A DNA stretch of 64,000 nt from Streptococcus minor DSM 17118. GTDB lineage: Bacteria; Bacillota; Bacilli; Lactobacillales; Streptococcaceae. The number at the start of each line of letters is the position of its first letter. The stretch's first letter is position 1. A program made the position numbers and the translations under genes. A model generated the notes under the pieces. It was not told the DNA's origin. It did no database searches and was given only the letters and a program-made list of their open reading frames with translations. Positions 9,863-18,515 of the stretch are shown one piece after another. The DNA is taken from positions 19,792 to 83,791 of the forward strand of contig NZ_AQYB01000029.1 in NCBI RefSeq assembly GCF_000377005.1. The letters run 5' to 3'.

Positions 9863-10032
9863 TGTTATACTAAACTTTGTGTGAAATAGCAGCATGAAAA
9901 TATGGAGCTCGTCAACAGGTGTCTTGAAAAATAAGTAACCTTGGCTGTTTAGGCGAAGGGCACCTGCACGAACTAGGATTTTCAAAAGACGTTATTTCCT
10001 CAATATATTTTATTTAGAGGAGGACTGATAAC
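9863..10032 (+). promoter_or_regulatory. rpsD promoter and structured mRNA leader
   Basis: An extended -10, TGTTATACT (9863-9871), would start a leader of about 150 nt. Two mutually exclusive pairings are visible: CAGGTG (9916-9921) with CACCTG (9961-9966), and GTCTTGAAAA (9921-9930) with TTTTC-AA-AAGAC (9980-9991). S4 represses its own synthesis through an mRNA leader in Bacillus, so an S4-responsive element here is a reasonable inference. The gene start has a strong AGAGGAGGA (10015-10023). Confidence 0.55.
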
Positions 10033-10644
10033 ATGTCACGTTATACAGGACCATCATGGAAACAATCACGTCGCCTTGGCTTGTCTCTTACAGGTACAGG
10101 TAAAGAATTGGCACGTCGTAACTACGTACCAGGCCAACACGGCCCAAACAACCGTTCAAAACTTTCTGAATACGGTTTGCAGTTGGCTGAGAAACAAAAA
10201 TTGCGTTTCTCATACGGTTTGGGTGAAAAACAATTCCGTAACTTGTTCGTACAAGCTACTAAAATCAAAGAAGGAACCCTTGGTTTCAACTTCATGACTC
10301 TTCTTGAGCGTCGTTTGGACAACGTTGTTTACCGCCTTGGTTTGGCAACTACTCGTCGTCAAGCACGTCAATTCGTTAATCATGGTCACATTCTTGTTGA
10401 CGGAAAACGCGTGGATATCCCATCTTACCGTGTTACTCCAGGTCAAGTGATTTCTGTTCGTGAAAAATCATTGAAAGTTCCAGCTATCCTTGAAGCTGTT
10501 GAAGCTACTCTTGGACGTCCAGCTTTTGTATCATTCGATGCTGAAAAATTGGAAGGAACACTCACTCGTTTGCCAGAACGTGATGAAATCAACCCAGAAA
10601 TTAACGAAGCACTTGTCGTTGAATTCTACAACAAAATGCTTTAA
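10033..10644 (+). CDS. rpsD: 30S ribosomal protein S4
   Basis: A 203-residue S4 with the expected N-terminus [15 protein letters not shown], the central globular region and an S4 RNA-binding domain (about residues 93-155, including [11 protein letters not shown] and [23 protein letters not shown]). S4 is a primary 16S rRNA binder that starts 30S assembly. It is a single-gene unit with its own promoter, leader and terminator. Codon use is that of a highly expressed gene. Confidence 0.98.
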   Translation: MSRYTGPSWKQSRRLGLSLTGTGKELARRNYVPGQHGPNNRSKLSEYGLQLAEKQKLRFSYGLGEKQFRNLFVQATKIKEGTLGFNFMTLLERRLDNVVYRLGLATTRRQARQFVNHGHILVDGKRVDIPSYRVTPGQVISVREKSLKVPAILEAVEATLGRPAFVSFDAEKLEGTLTRLPERDEINPEINEALVVEFYNKML

Positions 10645-10663
10645 TTTTAAGAAATATCTTACG

Positions 10664-10688
10664 AAAAGCCTACAACCGTGGGCTTTTT
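10664..10688 (+). terminator. Intrinsic terminator after rpsD
   Basis: AAAAGCC (10664-10670) pairs with GGCTTTT (10681-10687), with additional pairing across the loop and a T run. Confidence 0.75.
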
Positions 10689-10841
10689 GCTTTGTCTTAA
10701 AACCGTTATTTATGGGTTTGCTCCCCTTTTTGCTCCCCCTAGAGGGCTTTTAGTGCTGTTTCGTAAAACGAGACGGCTTTTTATGTTGAATATTCTAAAA
10801 AACTAGTAAAAGACATATATCAAAATTTTATATATAAATGG
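10689..10841. other. Non-coding stretch after rpsD with a duplicated TTTGCTCCCC
   Basis: No convincing gene. The decamer TTTGCTCCCC occurs twice (10717-10726 and 10729-10738), and there is a short hairpin GTTTCG/CGAGAC near 10758-10774 before GGCTTTTTAT. Low-complexity remains of this kind next to a ribosomal gene could be the scar of an integrated element, but no integrase or attachment core can be proven here. Confidence 0.35.
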
Positions 10842-10870
10842 TTGATTTATTTTATTTAAAGGTATATAAT
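10842..10870 (+). promoter_or_regulatory. Promoter of the PadR operon
   Basis: TTGATT (10842-10847), 17-bp spacer, TATAAT (10865-10870), in a very AT-rich region. Confidence 0.65.
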
Positions 10871-10888
10871 TGATATATAAAAAATAAA

Positions 10889-10911
10889 TATATAATAATA
10901 TTTATTATATA
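10889..10911 (+). promoter_or_regulatory. Candidate PadR operator
   Basis: A perfect inverted repeat TATATAATAA - 3 nt - TTATTATATA lies between the -10 box and the ribosome site of the PadR gene. PadR regulators usually repress their own operon by binding an AT-rich dyad near the promoter. Confidence 0.5.
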
Positions 10912-10926
10912 AAGGGGGTTGAGTGT

Positions 10927-11253
10927 ATGTATTTTCCGGTATCATCAACCTTGATTGAATTTCTGATTTTATCCATGTTACAGGAACAGGATTCCTACGG
11001 TTATGAGATTAGTCAAACCATCAAGTTGGTAGCTAATGCTAGGGAATCTTCTCTGTATCCTATTTTGAAAAAGTTGGTAGTGGCCCGCTTTGTCACCACC
11101 TATAATCGGGAACATCAAGGTCGTCAACGAAAGTACTATGCCATTACAGAGAGTGGTCGTTTTCAGTTGGGTTATCTGAAGGAAGAGTGGCAAAAATATA
11201 AGGATACGTTAGACGGTATCATAGAAGGGAGAATTAGACATGACGCGGACTGA
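10927..11253 (+). CDS. PadR family transcriptional regulator
   Basis: A 108-residue winged-helix regulator. The PadR hallmark is clear: MLQEQDSYGYEI near residue 18, a LYPILKKL recognition-helix region and RRKYYAIT-like wing (QRKYYAITESGR). The ATG at 10927 follows a strong AAAGGGGGTT. It overlaps the next gene by 14 bp. PadR/DUF1700/DUF4097 operons usually sense envelope or lipophilic stress; the ligand here is unknown. Confidence 0.9.
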   Translation: MYFPVSSTLIEFLILSMLQEQDSYGYEISQTIKLVANARESSLYPILKKLVVARFVTTYNREHQGRQRKYYAITESGRFQLGYLKEEWQKYKDTLDGIIEGRIRHDAD

Positions 11254-11827
11254 ATATTTAGCAGAACTGGACAAATATCTAAAAGGTCTGCCTCAAAACG
11301 ATTATCAGGAGGCGATGGACTATTTTATAGAATATTTTGAAGAAGCGGGTCCTGAAAATGAGGAAATAGTTATTGCTGAATTTGGGACACCCAAGGAAGC
11401 CGCTAGCGATGTTATCTCTACGATTCTTGGCAAGCATGTGACAGATCCAAATAAAACACCTAAAACCAATGCAACTATTATCGGAGTCATGGTCCTATCT
11501 ATCTTTGCAGCACCGATTGCTCTACCTATTCTGATTGTTCTTATTCTGATAATGTTGGGTCTGCTATTCTTTATCCTAACCATTATTGTATTTGCTTATT
11601 TGTGCGGTTTGGCGGGATTCTTTTTAGCGACTATGACTCTTTTTGAGAGCTTTAGTCTCCTGAACAGTTCGTTTCCTGCTATGGCCATGGGGATTGGCGC
11701 TAGTCTCCTTCTCTTTGGCGGGAGCTTATTAGCCTGGTTCCTGACGACCGGCTTTGCCCGTCTTTCAGCTAAAGGAATGGTTAGCCTCTGGCAACACCTA
11801 ATACGAAAATGGAGGACTGCATCATGA
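11240..11827 (+). CDS. DUF1700 membrane protein (HAAS-type)
   Basis: A 195-residue protein. Residues 1-70 are a soluble helical module (TRTEYLAELDKYLKGLP, then Y-EAMDYFIEYFEEAG, and EFGTPKEAA), typical of DUF1700. Three to four hydrophobic segments follow (about 80-185). It overlaps the PadR gene and the following DUF4097 gene (4 bp), so the three are one operon. In such operons DUF1700 and PadR domains are thought to communicate membrane state; direct function is unknown. Confidence 0.85.
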   Translation: MTRTEYLAELDKYLKGLPQNDYQEAMDYFIEYFEEAGPENEEIVIAEFGTPKEAASDVISTILGKHVTDPNKTPKTNATIIGVMVLSIFAAPIALPILIVLILIMLGLLFFILTIIVFAYLCGLAGFFLATMTLFESFSLLNSSFPAMAMGIGASLLLFGGSLLAWFLTTGFARLSAKGMVSLWQHLIRKWRTAS

Positions 11828-12873
11828 GCACTTTTGCTAAAACATTTCTAAAGATATCGCTAGCCTCTCTAGTTTTTGGAGCTATTCTCTTAGGGGCTGG
11901 CTATGCAACCGGAGGTATTCAAGCAATTCAAAAGATTACGGCACCAATTAAGCAGACAGAGACTTTTATTGACATTTCAGATATTCAGTTGGATGCCTAT
12001 CGTCCGATTCGGATTCAAACTGGCAATGTTGATACAACTAGTGTAAGTTATTATTCAGGTAGTAAGTTTCTTGGCAATCTCCACTTGGAGAAGAAAGGAG
12101 CTAGTTTATCTATCAGATCAGAGGGACCTAAAAATCTTGTTGTCGGTGGCATTGAAGTTGTTGGTCATTTACTAAACGAAGGACAAGTGAGCAATGGCTA
12201 CAATGAGATTGTTATTACAGTGCCAAAAGATAAACCGCTAAGTAGTGTTTCAGGCTCTGGTCTTGAAGGACTCTCTGTCAATAACATAACATTAAAAAAA
12301 CTCGACTATCATTCAGATGTAGCAATTTTGAATACTAAGATTGAAAGTGGAAAAGTGCTAGGTGCTATCTTTGTCTATGAGAGCGAACTAAAAGATATGA
12401 CTCTTGAAAATTACTATAGTCTATCTGACATCTCAGATTCAAAATTAGAAAATGTGACGATTATTGATAGAAGCAGCAATCTCAGTATACAAAATTCTAT
12501 TCTCAAAAATATCCATTATTCTTCTGGACAAAGCTTGGAAGAGATGGAGCCAGTGGCTGAAAATAGCGATTCAGACTATACTAATGGATATGGCGATACC
12601 TATTTTTCCATTAGTCTAAAAAATGTGGAATTCTTTGGAGATAATACCTTTATGGCGTCCGCTATGGATATTGAGGTAGATATGGCTGAGGATAGTAAAT
12701 CAAAAACGAGCTTGAATGTTGAGACCATGTCTGATAACATTCACCTAGATGGTCATTTTAAGACCTTAGAAAAAACTCGTGCAAATCAGCTGTATAAGGT
12801 TTCCTACAAGGCCAAGGATGCAAAGGGGCAACTCATCATAAAAAACAATTACGGCAATATATCAATCAAATAA
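11824..12873 (+). CDS. DUF4097-like envelope protein
   Basis: A 349-residue protein with one N-terminal membrane/signal segment (about residues 9-30) and a beta-helix-like extracytoplasmic body with repeated short beta strands and asparagine/serine turns, ending GQLIIKNNYGNISIK, as in DUF4097 proteins. Start chosen at 11824 (GGAGG at 11811-11815); an ATG 15 bp earlier is less well placed. Last gene of the PadR operon; likely anchored outside the membrane. Function unknown. Confidence 0.8.
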   Translation: MSTFAKTFLKISLASLVFGAILLGAGYATGGIQAIQKITAPIKQTETFIDISDIQLDAYRPIRIQTGNVDTTSVSYYSGSKFLGNLHLEKKGASLSIRSEGPKNLVVGGIEVVGHLLNEGQVSNGYNEIVITVPKDKPLSSVSGSGLEGLSVNNITLKKLDYHSDVAILNTKIESGKVLGAIFVYESELKDMTLENYYSLSDISDSKLENVTIIDRSSNLSIQNSILKNIHYSSGQSLEEMEPVAENSDSDYTNGYGDTYFSISLKNVEFFGDNTFMASAMDIEVDMAEDSKSKTSLNVETMSDNIHLDGHFKTLEKTRANQLYKVSYKAKDAKGQLIIKNNYGNISIK

Positions 12874-12895
12874 GGAGATTTTCTCCTTATTTTTT
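12870..12895 (+). terminator. Intrinsic terminator after the PadR operon
   Basis: ATAAGGAGA (12870-12878) pairs with TCTCCTTAT (12882-12890), followed by TTTTT. It overlaps the DUF4097 stop codon and faces the end of the TetR gene. Confidence 0.82.
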
Positions 12896-12900
12896 GTAAA

Positions 12901-13440
12901 CTAATGACCTAGTAGGTGGAGGAGGAGGGAGGTTATTTCTTCAGGAGATTCTTTTTTACCTCTAGCAATCCAGGTCTGACAGGCTCCAAAAATGGCGTGA
13001 CTCAGGTAGATACTGGTATAGAGTTCTTCGATATCACTTTTCTTTTCTGTTGAAAAACGATATTGGAGGTCTTGCGCAAGTAGCAATTGGAGTTTATTTC
13101 GTAAAAAAGCCTTGATTTCCCTTGTGCCGTTGTGAGATAGCAAAGCAGCAAAAAGATCTTCTCGATTTAGATAATCAAAGACTTCTAAAATAATGGCTTC
13201 TTTGTCTAAGCCATGCTTATTAAAAATGTATTCAACATTAGCAAAGACATTTTTTTGATAATGCTCAATCATTTCGTACTTATCCTTATAATGAGTGTAA
13301 AAGCTAGATCGGCTAATCTTGGCAGCGTTAGCTAATTCAATCGTCGTAATATCATCAAAGCTTTTATTTTGTAGTAGATTGGTGAGGGACTGTTCCAATT
13401 TCTTTCTTGTTTGTTGTTTTCGTCTATCGTCGGTCATCAT
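12901..13440 (-). CDS. TetR/AcrR family transcriptional regulator
   Basis: A 179-residue regulator with an N-terminal TetR helix-turn-helix (about residues 8-55: RKKLEQSLTNLLQNKSFDDITTIELANAAKISRSSFYTHYKDKYEM). The C-terminal ligand domain is not assignable. The start is one of two adjacent ATGs (13440 or 13437), preceded on its strand by AAAGGAG. It is divergent from the YhgE-like gene, whose control region carries TGTCTA-containing repeats, so it probably represses that gene. Confidence 0.9.
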   Translation of the reverse strand: MMTDDRRKQQTRKKLEQSLTNLLQNKSFDDITTIELANAAKISRSSFYTHYKDKYEMIEHYQKNVFANVEYIFNKHGLDKEAIILEVFDYLNREDLFAALLSHNGTREIKAFLRNKLQLLLAQDLQYRFSTEKKSDIEELYTSIYLSHAIFGACQTWIARGKKESPEEITSLLLHLLGH

Positions 13441-13462
13441 GAACTCCTTTGTACAAAGTTAT

Positions 13463-13555
13463 ACACTATGTCTAAAAACGTGGATTTTATCTTGAAATAA
13501 ATATCAAAATACATATAATATGATTATACCAAAAATATGGACACATTGTCTAAAA
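13463..13555 (+). promoter_or_regulatory. Divergent control region: promoter and putative TetR sites
   Basis: A rightward promoter TTGAAA (13492-13497), 16-bp spacer, TATAAT (13514-13519). Two similar 15-mers flank it: ACACTATGTCTAAAA (13463-13477) and ACACATTGTCTAAAA (13541-13555). The second contains the dyad GACA-CAT-TGTC just after the expected start. This fits repression by the divergent TetR protein. Confidence 0.5.
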
Positions 13556-13567
13556 CTGGAGGTAAAT

Positions 13568-15994
13568 ATGTTAGATGAATGGAAAACAATCTTAAAAAAA
13601 CCACTGCTTTGGGTGACTATGTTGGGAATTGCCTTGATACCAGCCTTGTACAATGTAATTTTTCTAAGTTCGATGTGGGATCCCTATGGGAAAGTAGACC
13701 AGCTACCAGTAGCAGTTGTCAATCAGGATAAACCCGTAGATTATCAAAATCAGTCTCTCTCGATTGGAGAGGATATGGTCGATAGTATGTCCAAAAGTAA
13801 GGATTTGGACTATCACTTTGTCAGTCAGTCAACAGCTGATAAGGGTTTGAAAAAAGGTGATTATTTCATGATAGTCACTCTTCCAAAAGATTTATCTAGA
13901 AATGCTGCGAGTTTACTCAGCGAGCAACCGAAGCAAATGACGATTTCTTATCAAACATCTAAGGGACATAGTTTTATTGCTAGCAAAATGGCTGATTCTG
14001 CCATGATTAGGCTAAAAGCTAGCGTCTCAGAAAATATAACCTATACCTATATTAGCAGTCTATTAAAAAGTCTTTCTCAATTATCAGATGGCTTAGTAGA
14101 CGCTAGTGACGGCGGGGAACAACTGGTGAGTGGAACTCAGAAACTAGAAAGTGGCAGTGAGGTCTTGTTTGAAAATCTAACGAAACTGACTGATTCTGGA
14201 TTACTATTTTCAGACGGGATGGAAACCTTTTCTATTGGTTTGGGTCAGTATACAAATGGAGTTTCCCAGTTAGTTTCCGGGACAACTTCGCTTGGATCAG
14301 GGCTCATCAGCTATACAGATGGCGTAGATCAATTGGCTGGCGGTGCCAATCAGTTGGATACCCAATCGCCTAATCTGCTTAATGGCGTTACTCAGTTGAA
14401 TCAAGCTACAAGTCATATTGAGACCTTGGTTGATGGAGCTAATCGGTTGACCAATGGTTTGATACAGTTGTCTAGTCAGGTGACTCTATCGGCAGAAAAA
14501 AGTGTTCAGATTCAACAATTAAGCCAAGGATTGGTTCAGTTAAACGACAGTATTCAATCAATAGGGACGAACCAAACAAACATTTCAGATTTATCAAGCT
14601 ATCTAGCGAATATCGCTACCAACGCTCAACAGATTTTGGATGCTGCTTCTTTAGATTCACAAAGGCTTGTCACCAATGTGCAAGCAACAGTAGCCTATCA
14701 GTCGCTCTCAGCAGACCAGCAGGCTGAAATAATAGCCTCTTTGGGCGGTCAGTCATCAGTTGCTAATGAGGCTCAAGAGATTTTGAATCAGGCTTCACAT
14801 TTGCAGTCAGCCCTTTCTTCTATGAACGCTGCCAGTCAGCAAATAGAACTAGGGCAATTACAGGCAGCAGCAAATCAACTTTTACCAATGGCATCCAGTA
14901 GTTTAAGTAGCCTTTCAAGTGGAATGACACAGGTTTCAGCAGTTTTGAATGAACAAATCATTCCTGGCAGTCAGCAAGTTGCAGGCGGAGTATCCACTCT
15001 TCACAGCCAACTCAGCACAGGCGCACATCACCTGCAAGTTGGCGTCGAACAATACACTTCAGCTGTCTCTCAATTGTCTCAGGGGGCGAATCTATTATCC
15101 AGTAACAGTAGTCAGCTGGTATCAGGGACGAACCAAGTACACAATGGGCTAACAACATTAGATGAGAAATCTTCGCAATTAACAGATGGTGCCAATCAAT
15201 TAGTAAAAGGGACTAACCAGTTTGTCTCTGGTTCTGGCCAATTAGCTCAAGGCAGTCTTGTTTTGACAAATGGACTTTCAAGTTTGAAGCAAGGAGTTTC
15301 TTCTCTTCAAGATGGTTTAGCAACTGCTAGTGACAAATTGTCAACGGTGGAAGCCACAGATGACAATGCTGTCAGTTTGTCATCTCCTGTTCGGGTGAGT
15401 CATCAGGATAGGGATGAAGTCAAAACCAATGGTGTAGGAATGGCTCCATATATGATGTCAGTAGCCCTTATGGTGGCAGCCTTGTCCTGCAACATGATTT
15501 TCTCAGGGACAGTATCTGGAAAAGAACCTGAAGGACGTTTGGATTGGATCTCGCGGAAACTGGCTGTGAATGGCTTGATTGCCATTTTATCAGCAACTCT
15601 TCTCTATTTTGCTGTGCATTTGATTGGTTTGACCGCTAATAACGAATGGAAAACTTATTTGCTGACTGTGTTAGCTAGTGCAACTTTTATGGCTATGGTG
15701 ACTGCACTCTACACTTGGCATGAACGTTTTGGTGCTTTTGCTTCGATTATCCTCTTACTATTGCAGCTAGCTTCGTGTGCAGGGACCTATCCCTTGCCGT
15801 TAACGGATACATTTTTCCAGTCAGTCAATCCTTTCCTGCCGATGAGCTACTCTGTATCAGGTCTTCGTCAAACGATTTCTATAACTGGAGAGATTGGTAG
15901 TCAAGTTGCTATATTGAGTTTGTTTTTACTTTTCTTTATTGCACTTGGTGCCAGTCTGTATACCAAAAAATCCCATCGTCTACAAAAAGAATAA
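13568..15994 (+). CDS. YhgE/Pip-domain membrane protein
   Basis: An 808-residue membrane protein. One transmembrane segment lies near the N-terminus (about residues 14-34), followed by a long extracytoplasmic region (about 40-620) rich in repeated L-x-x-G-x-x-Q-L and SGT-x-L-x-x-G units predicted to be coiled-coil, and a C-terminal ABC-2-like set of about six segments (from ~625). This is the YhgE/Pip (phage infection protein) architecture, related to type VII secretion EsaA-like proteins. Start at 13568 is supported by GGAGG. Probable role: export or envelope channel under TetR control; substrate unknown. Confidence 0.85.
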   Translation: MLDEWKTILKKPLLWVTMLGIALIPALYNVIFLSSMWDPYGKVDQLPVAVVNQDKPVDYQNQSLSIGEDMVDSMSKSKDLDYHFVSQSTADKGLKKGDYFMIVTLPKDLSRNAASLLSEQPKQMTISYQTSKGHSFIASKMADSAMIRLKASVSENITYTYISSLLKSLSQLSDGLVDASDGGEQLVSGTQKLESGSEVLFENLTKLTDSGLLFSDGMETFSIGLGQYTNGVSQLVSGTTSLGSGLISYTDGVDQLAGGANQLDTQSPNLLNGVTQLNQATSHIETLVDGANRLTNGLIQLSSQVTLSAEKSVQIQQLSQGLVQLNDSIQSIGTNQTNISDLSSYLANIATNAQQILDAASLDSQRLVTNVQATVAYQSLSADQQAEIIASLGGQSSVANEAQEILNQASHLQSALSSMNAASQQIELGQLQAAANQLLPMASSSLSSLSSGMTQVSAVLNEQIIPGSQQVAGGVSTLHSQLSTGAHHLQVGVEQYTSAVSQLSQGANLLSSNSSQLVSGTNQVHNGLTTLDEKSSQLTDGANQLVKGTNQFVSGSGQLAQGSLVLTNGLSSLKQGVSSLQDGLATASDKLSTVEATDDNAVSLSSPVRVSHQDRDEVKTNGVGMAPYMMSVALMVAALSCNMIFSGTVSGKEPEGRLDWISRKLAVNGLIAILSATLLYFAVHLIGLTANNEWKTYLLTVLASATFMAMVTALYTWHERFGAFASIILLLLQLASCAGTYPLPLTDTFFQSVNPFLPMSYSVSGLRQTISITGEIGSQVAILSLFLLFFIALGASLYTKKSHRLQKE

Positions 15995-16023
15995 AAAATC
16001 TAGGAAAATTTCCTAGATTTTTT
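15993..16023. terminator. Bidirectional terminator
   Basis: A 15-bp perfect stem AAAAAATCTAGGAAA / TTTCCTAGATTTTTT (15993-16007, 16009-16023) between two convergent genes; A and T runs serve both strands. Confidence 0.88.
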
Positions 16024-16055
16024 AGTTTTGTTGCTCAATCCATGGTCGGTATAGT

Positions 16056-16415
16056 TTATTTGGTCGGGATGACTTTAAAGAGATAATAGGTAATGAAGAG
16101 GGTGAGGAGAAAAAGACCGATTTTAATCCAGAGTAGAGGAGCCAGCCAGATAGAGATCCCCATCAGGAGGTAGATTTGCCAGATAATGTGTTTCTTGCGC
16201 TTGGCAGAAATTGCTTTGCTTTCGGCATAATCAGACACGTAAAATTGATAAACCTTGGTTTTTCGGAGCCAGCTTTCGAATTTTTTGGAACTTCTAGCAA
16301 AACAAAATCCAGATAGAAGTAGGAGGGGTGTTGTAGGAATGACAGGTAGGATAATGCCGACAATCCCAATGGATAGGCTGATAAATCCCCCAGTTAAAAA
16401 GAATAGTCTGTACAT
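16056..16415 (-). CDS. DUF454 (YbaN-type) membrane protein
   Basis: A 119-residue protein with N-terminal hydrophobic segments containing the DUF454 signature GIVGIILPVIPTTPLLLLSGFCFARSS-F (about residues 15-45) and two further segments near the C-terminus. Start chosen at 16415 (MYRLFFLTGGFISLS) because GGAG precedes it; the frame runs 46 codons further upstream without family similarity and would cross the neighbour's promoter. Function unknown. Confidence 0.8.
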   Translation of the reverse strand: MYRLFFLTGGFISLSIGIVGIILPVIPTTPLLLLSGFCFARSSKKFESWLRKTKVYQFYVSDYAESKAISAKRKKHIIWQIYLLMGISIWLAPLLWIKIGLFLLTLFITYYLFKVIPTK

Positions 16416-16493
16416 ACATTTGCTCCGTGTTTTGAGTTTATTTTTCCATTGTACCAGAATTTTCAAAAATTGGAAATGATTTTTTGAAAGCGC

Positions 16494-16543
16494 TTGACAA
16501 ATGGTTGTGAAACTAGTAACATGAATATGTACGTAACTTACGT
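16494..16543 (+). promoter_or_regulatory. Promoter and palindromic operator of the flavin reductase operon
   Basis: TTGACA (16494-16499), 17-bp spacer, TAACAT (16517-16522). Just downstream, at the expected start of transcription, is the 13-bp perfect palindrome ACGTAA-C-TTACGT (16531-16543). A redox- or quinone-responsive repressor is plausible; no candidate gene is adjacent. Confidence 0.6.
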
Positions 16544-16592
16544 CAGTGAACACGATGGCACTATCTGTGTATCTTAATCAAAGGAGCATTCT

Positions 16593-17198
16593 ATGAAACT
16601 CATTGGAATTGTTGGGACCAACTCGGTAAAATCAACCAACCGTCAGTTGTTGCAATACATGCAGAGTCATTTTGCAGATAAGGCGGATATTGAATTGGTA
16701 GAGATTAAAGATCTGCCAACTTTTAATAAACCTGCGAATCGCGTATTGCCAGAAATCGTTCAGAACTTGGTCGTCAAACTAGAAGATGCTGATGGTGTGA
16801 TTATTGGGACGCCTGAATATGATCACTCTATCCCTGCAGTCTTGATGAATGCTTTGGCTTGGGTTTCTTATGGTGTCTACCCCTTGCTCAATAAGCCTGT
16901 CATGATCACAGGAGCTTCCTACGGAACTCTAGGGTCCTCCCGTGCACAGCTACAGTTGCGCCAAATCCTCAATGCTCCTGAGCTCAAGGCGACTGTTTTG
17001 CCAGATGAATTCCTTCTTTCTCATTCGCTCCAAGCTTTTAATGAGGCGGGGGAACTCAATGACATAGAAACTAGTCAAAAATTGGATGCTATCTTTGATG
17101 ACTTCCGTCTCTTTGTGAAAATGACAGAGAAATTGTCTAATGCGAAGGCTCTCTTGAAAAAAGAAGCTGAAAACTTTGATTGGGCGAACTTAGACTAA
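16593..17198 (+). CDS. NADPH-dependent FMN reductase family protein
   Basis: A 201-residue flavodoxin-fold protein. The FMN phosphate loop [15 protein letters not shown] is at residues 8-22 and the family motif [19 protein letters not shown] at about 72-90, with [20 protein letters not shown] at ~108-127. It should reduce FMN, azo compounds or quinones using NAD(P)H. AAGGAG lies upstream. The next gene, 13 bp away, starts with a paralogous domain. Confidence 0.9.
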   Translation: MKLIGIVGTNSVKSTNRQLLQYMQSHFADKADIELVEIKDLPTFNKPANRVLPEIVQNLVVKLEDADGVIIGTPEYDHSIPAVLMNALAWVSYGVYPLLNKPVMITGASYGTLGSSRAQLQLRQILNAPELKATVLPDEFLLSHSLQAFNEAGELNDIETSQKLDAIFDDFRLFVKMTEKLSNAKALLKKEAENFDWANLD

Positions 17199-17211
17199 GG
17201 GAGGAAAAACT

Positions 17212-18441
17212 ATGAAATTTGTAGCAATCGTTGGCTCCAATGCGGACCAATCCTATAATCGCATGCTTCTGCAATTTATGCAGCGTCAATTTAAAATAAA
17301 ATGTGAAATTGAACTCTTGGAAATCAAGGATGTTCCGATGTTCAACCAAGATGATGACCAATCAGACTGCTTTGCTATTCGCTACTTAAACAATAAGATT
17401 ATCCGTGCAGATGGGGTCATTATTGCGACACCTGAGCACAACCACACCATCACCCCAGCCCTTAAGAGTGCTTTGGAATGGCTGTCCTTTAGATTGCATC
17501 CACTCGAAAACAAACCAGTTATGATTGTGGGGGCTTCTTACTACGATCAAGGAACTTCTCGTGCTCAAGTACATTTACGTAAAATCCTAGAAGCACCAGG
17601 TGTCAATGCATACACCTTGCCAGGCAATGAATTTCTTCTTGGGAAAGCCAAGGAAGCCTTTGACTTAAATGGTGATATCATCAATGAAGGCACCGTGGCA
17701 TTCCTTGAAACGTGTCTGGATAACTTTATTCAATATGTAGGAGTGGTATCGAAATTACGTAAACCAAGACCGATTGAGCCAGAAGATTTAGATTGTGGTA
17801 GACCAATTGCAACAACTATCCACGGTATTGATCCAGATGATCCAGATTGGTTGGAAAAAGCTTCCAAGCAAGTTGGAGCTGTTGAAGGAGACACCTATGT
17901 GAAATTGGATAATGGTCTCCTGACAGTGAATCAACTCAACATGTTTCTCAATGCCATGCCTTTTGAGCTGACCTATGCAGATGATAACAATCAATTCCTT
18001 TATTATAACAATAAACACCAAGAACCAAGCACTATGCTAGGTAAACGTGTCTTGGAACAGGTAGGTAACCGAATGTCGACTGTACATGGCACCCTGCCTC
18101 CAGCTCGTATGAAGAATGTGGAGTGGGTAATTGGGACCCTACGTAATGGGAATCAGGAATATGTTCGTACCATTGTTCCGGGTACTCCAGCTGAAATCAT
18201 CAATACGCATAATTATCAGGCGATGTACTACCCAGATGGTTCGTATGCAGGGATCAATGAAATCATCTTTAATTTCAAACCGTGGTTGGATTGGTATTTG
18301 GAAGCAACAGGGCAACGCCTAGTTGGTGGAACAGCAGTAGCAGCTGCTCCAGCTCATGCAGATGCGACCTCCGGTGCTTCAGATGCTGGTGGTAGTGCTT
18401 CGCCAGTAGCAGATGCAACCTCTGGTGCTTCAGAAAGTTAA
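17212..18441 (+). CDS. Flavin reductase fused to a PAS-like domain
   Basis: A 409-residue fusion. Residues 1-185 repeat the flavodoxin fold of the gene before ([33 protein letters not shown]). Residues ~225-370 resemble the C-terminal PAS-like domain of DUF438 proteins ([29 protein letters not shown], then [18 protein letters not shown]). Residues ~378-409 are an Ala/Ser/Gly tail with a repeated [11 protein letters not shown] domains of this type are sensory and may bind flavin or haem; the combination suggests a redox sensor-enzyme. The assignment of the PAS part is tentative. Confidence 0.75.
   Translation: MKFVAIVGSNADQSYNRMLLQFMQRQFKIKCEIELLEIKDVPMFNQDDDQSDCFAIRYLNNKIIRADGVIIATPEHNHTITPALKSALEWLSFRLHPLENKPVMIVGASYYDQGTSRAQVHLRKILEAPGVNAYTLPGNEFLLGKAKEAFDLNGDIINEGTVAFLETCLDNFIQYVGVVSKLRKPRPIEPEDLDCGRPIATTIHGIDPDDPDWLEKASKQVGAVEGDTYVKLDNGLLTVNQLNMFLNAMPFELTYADDNNQFLYYNNKHQEPSTMLGKRVLEQVGNRMSTVHGTLPPARMKNVEWVIGTLRNGNQEYVRTIVPGTPAEIINTHNYQAMYYPDGSYAGINEIIFNFKPWLDWYLEATGQRLVGGTAVAAAPAHADATSGASDAGGSASPVADATSGASES
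18358..18434 (+). repeat. Intragenic 26-bp direct repeat
   Basis: Two near-identical 26-mers (18358-18383 and 18409-18434; two differences) encode ADATSGAS at the C-terminus of the fusion protein. The tail probably grew by duplication. Confidence 0.8.
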
Positions 18442-18455
18442 TAGAAATATATCCC

Positions 18456-18482
18456 AGGTGGGAGTGTAGCTCCTGCCTTTCT
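18456..18482 (+). terminator. Probable intrinsic terminator
   Basis: AGGTGGGAG (18456-18464) pairs with CTCCTGCCT (18470-18478), using G-T pairs, followed by TTTCTTT. It may only partly separate the flavin genes from the transporter gene. Confidence 0.55.
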
Positions 18483-18515
18483 TTATTAAGCAATGAAAAA
18501 ATCTAGGAGAATAGT

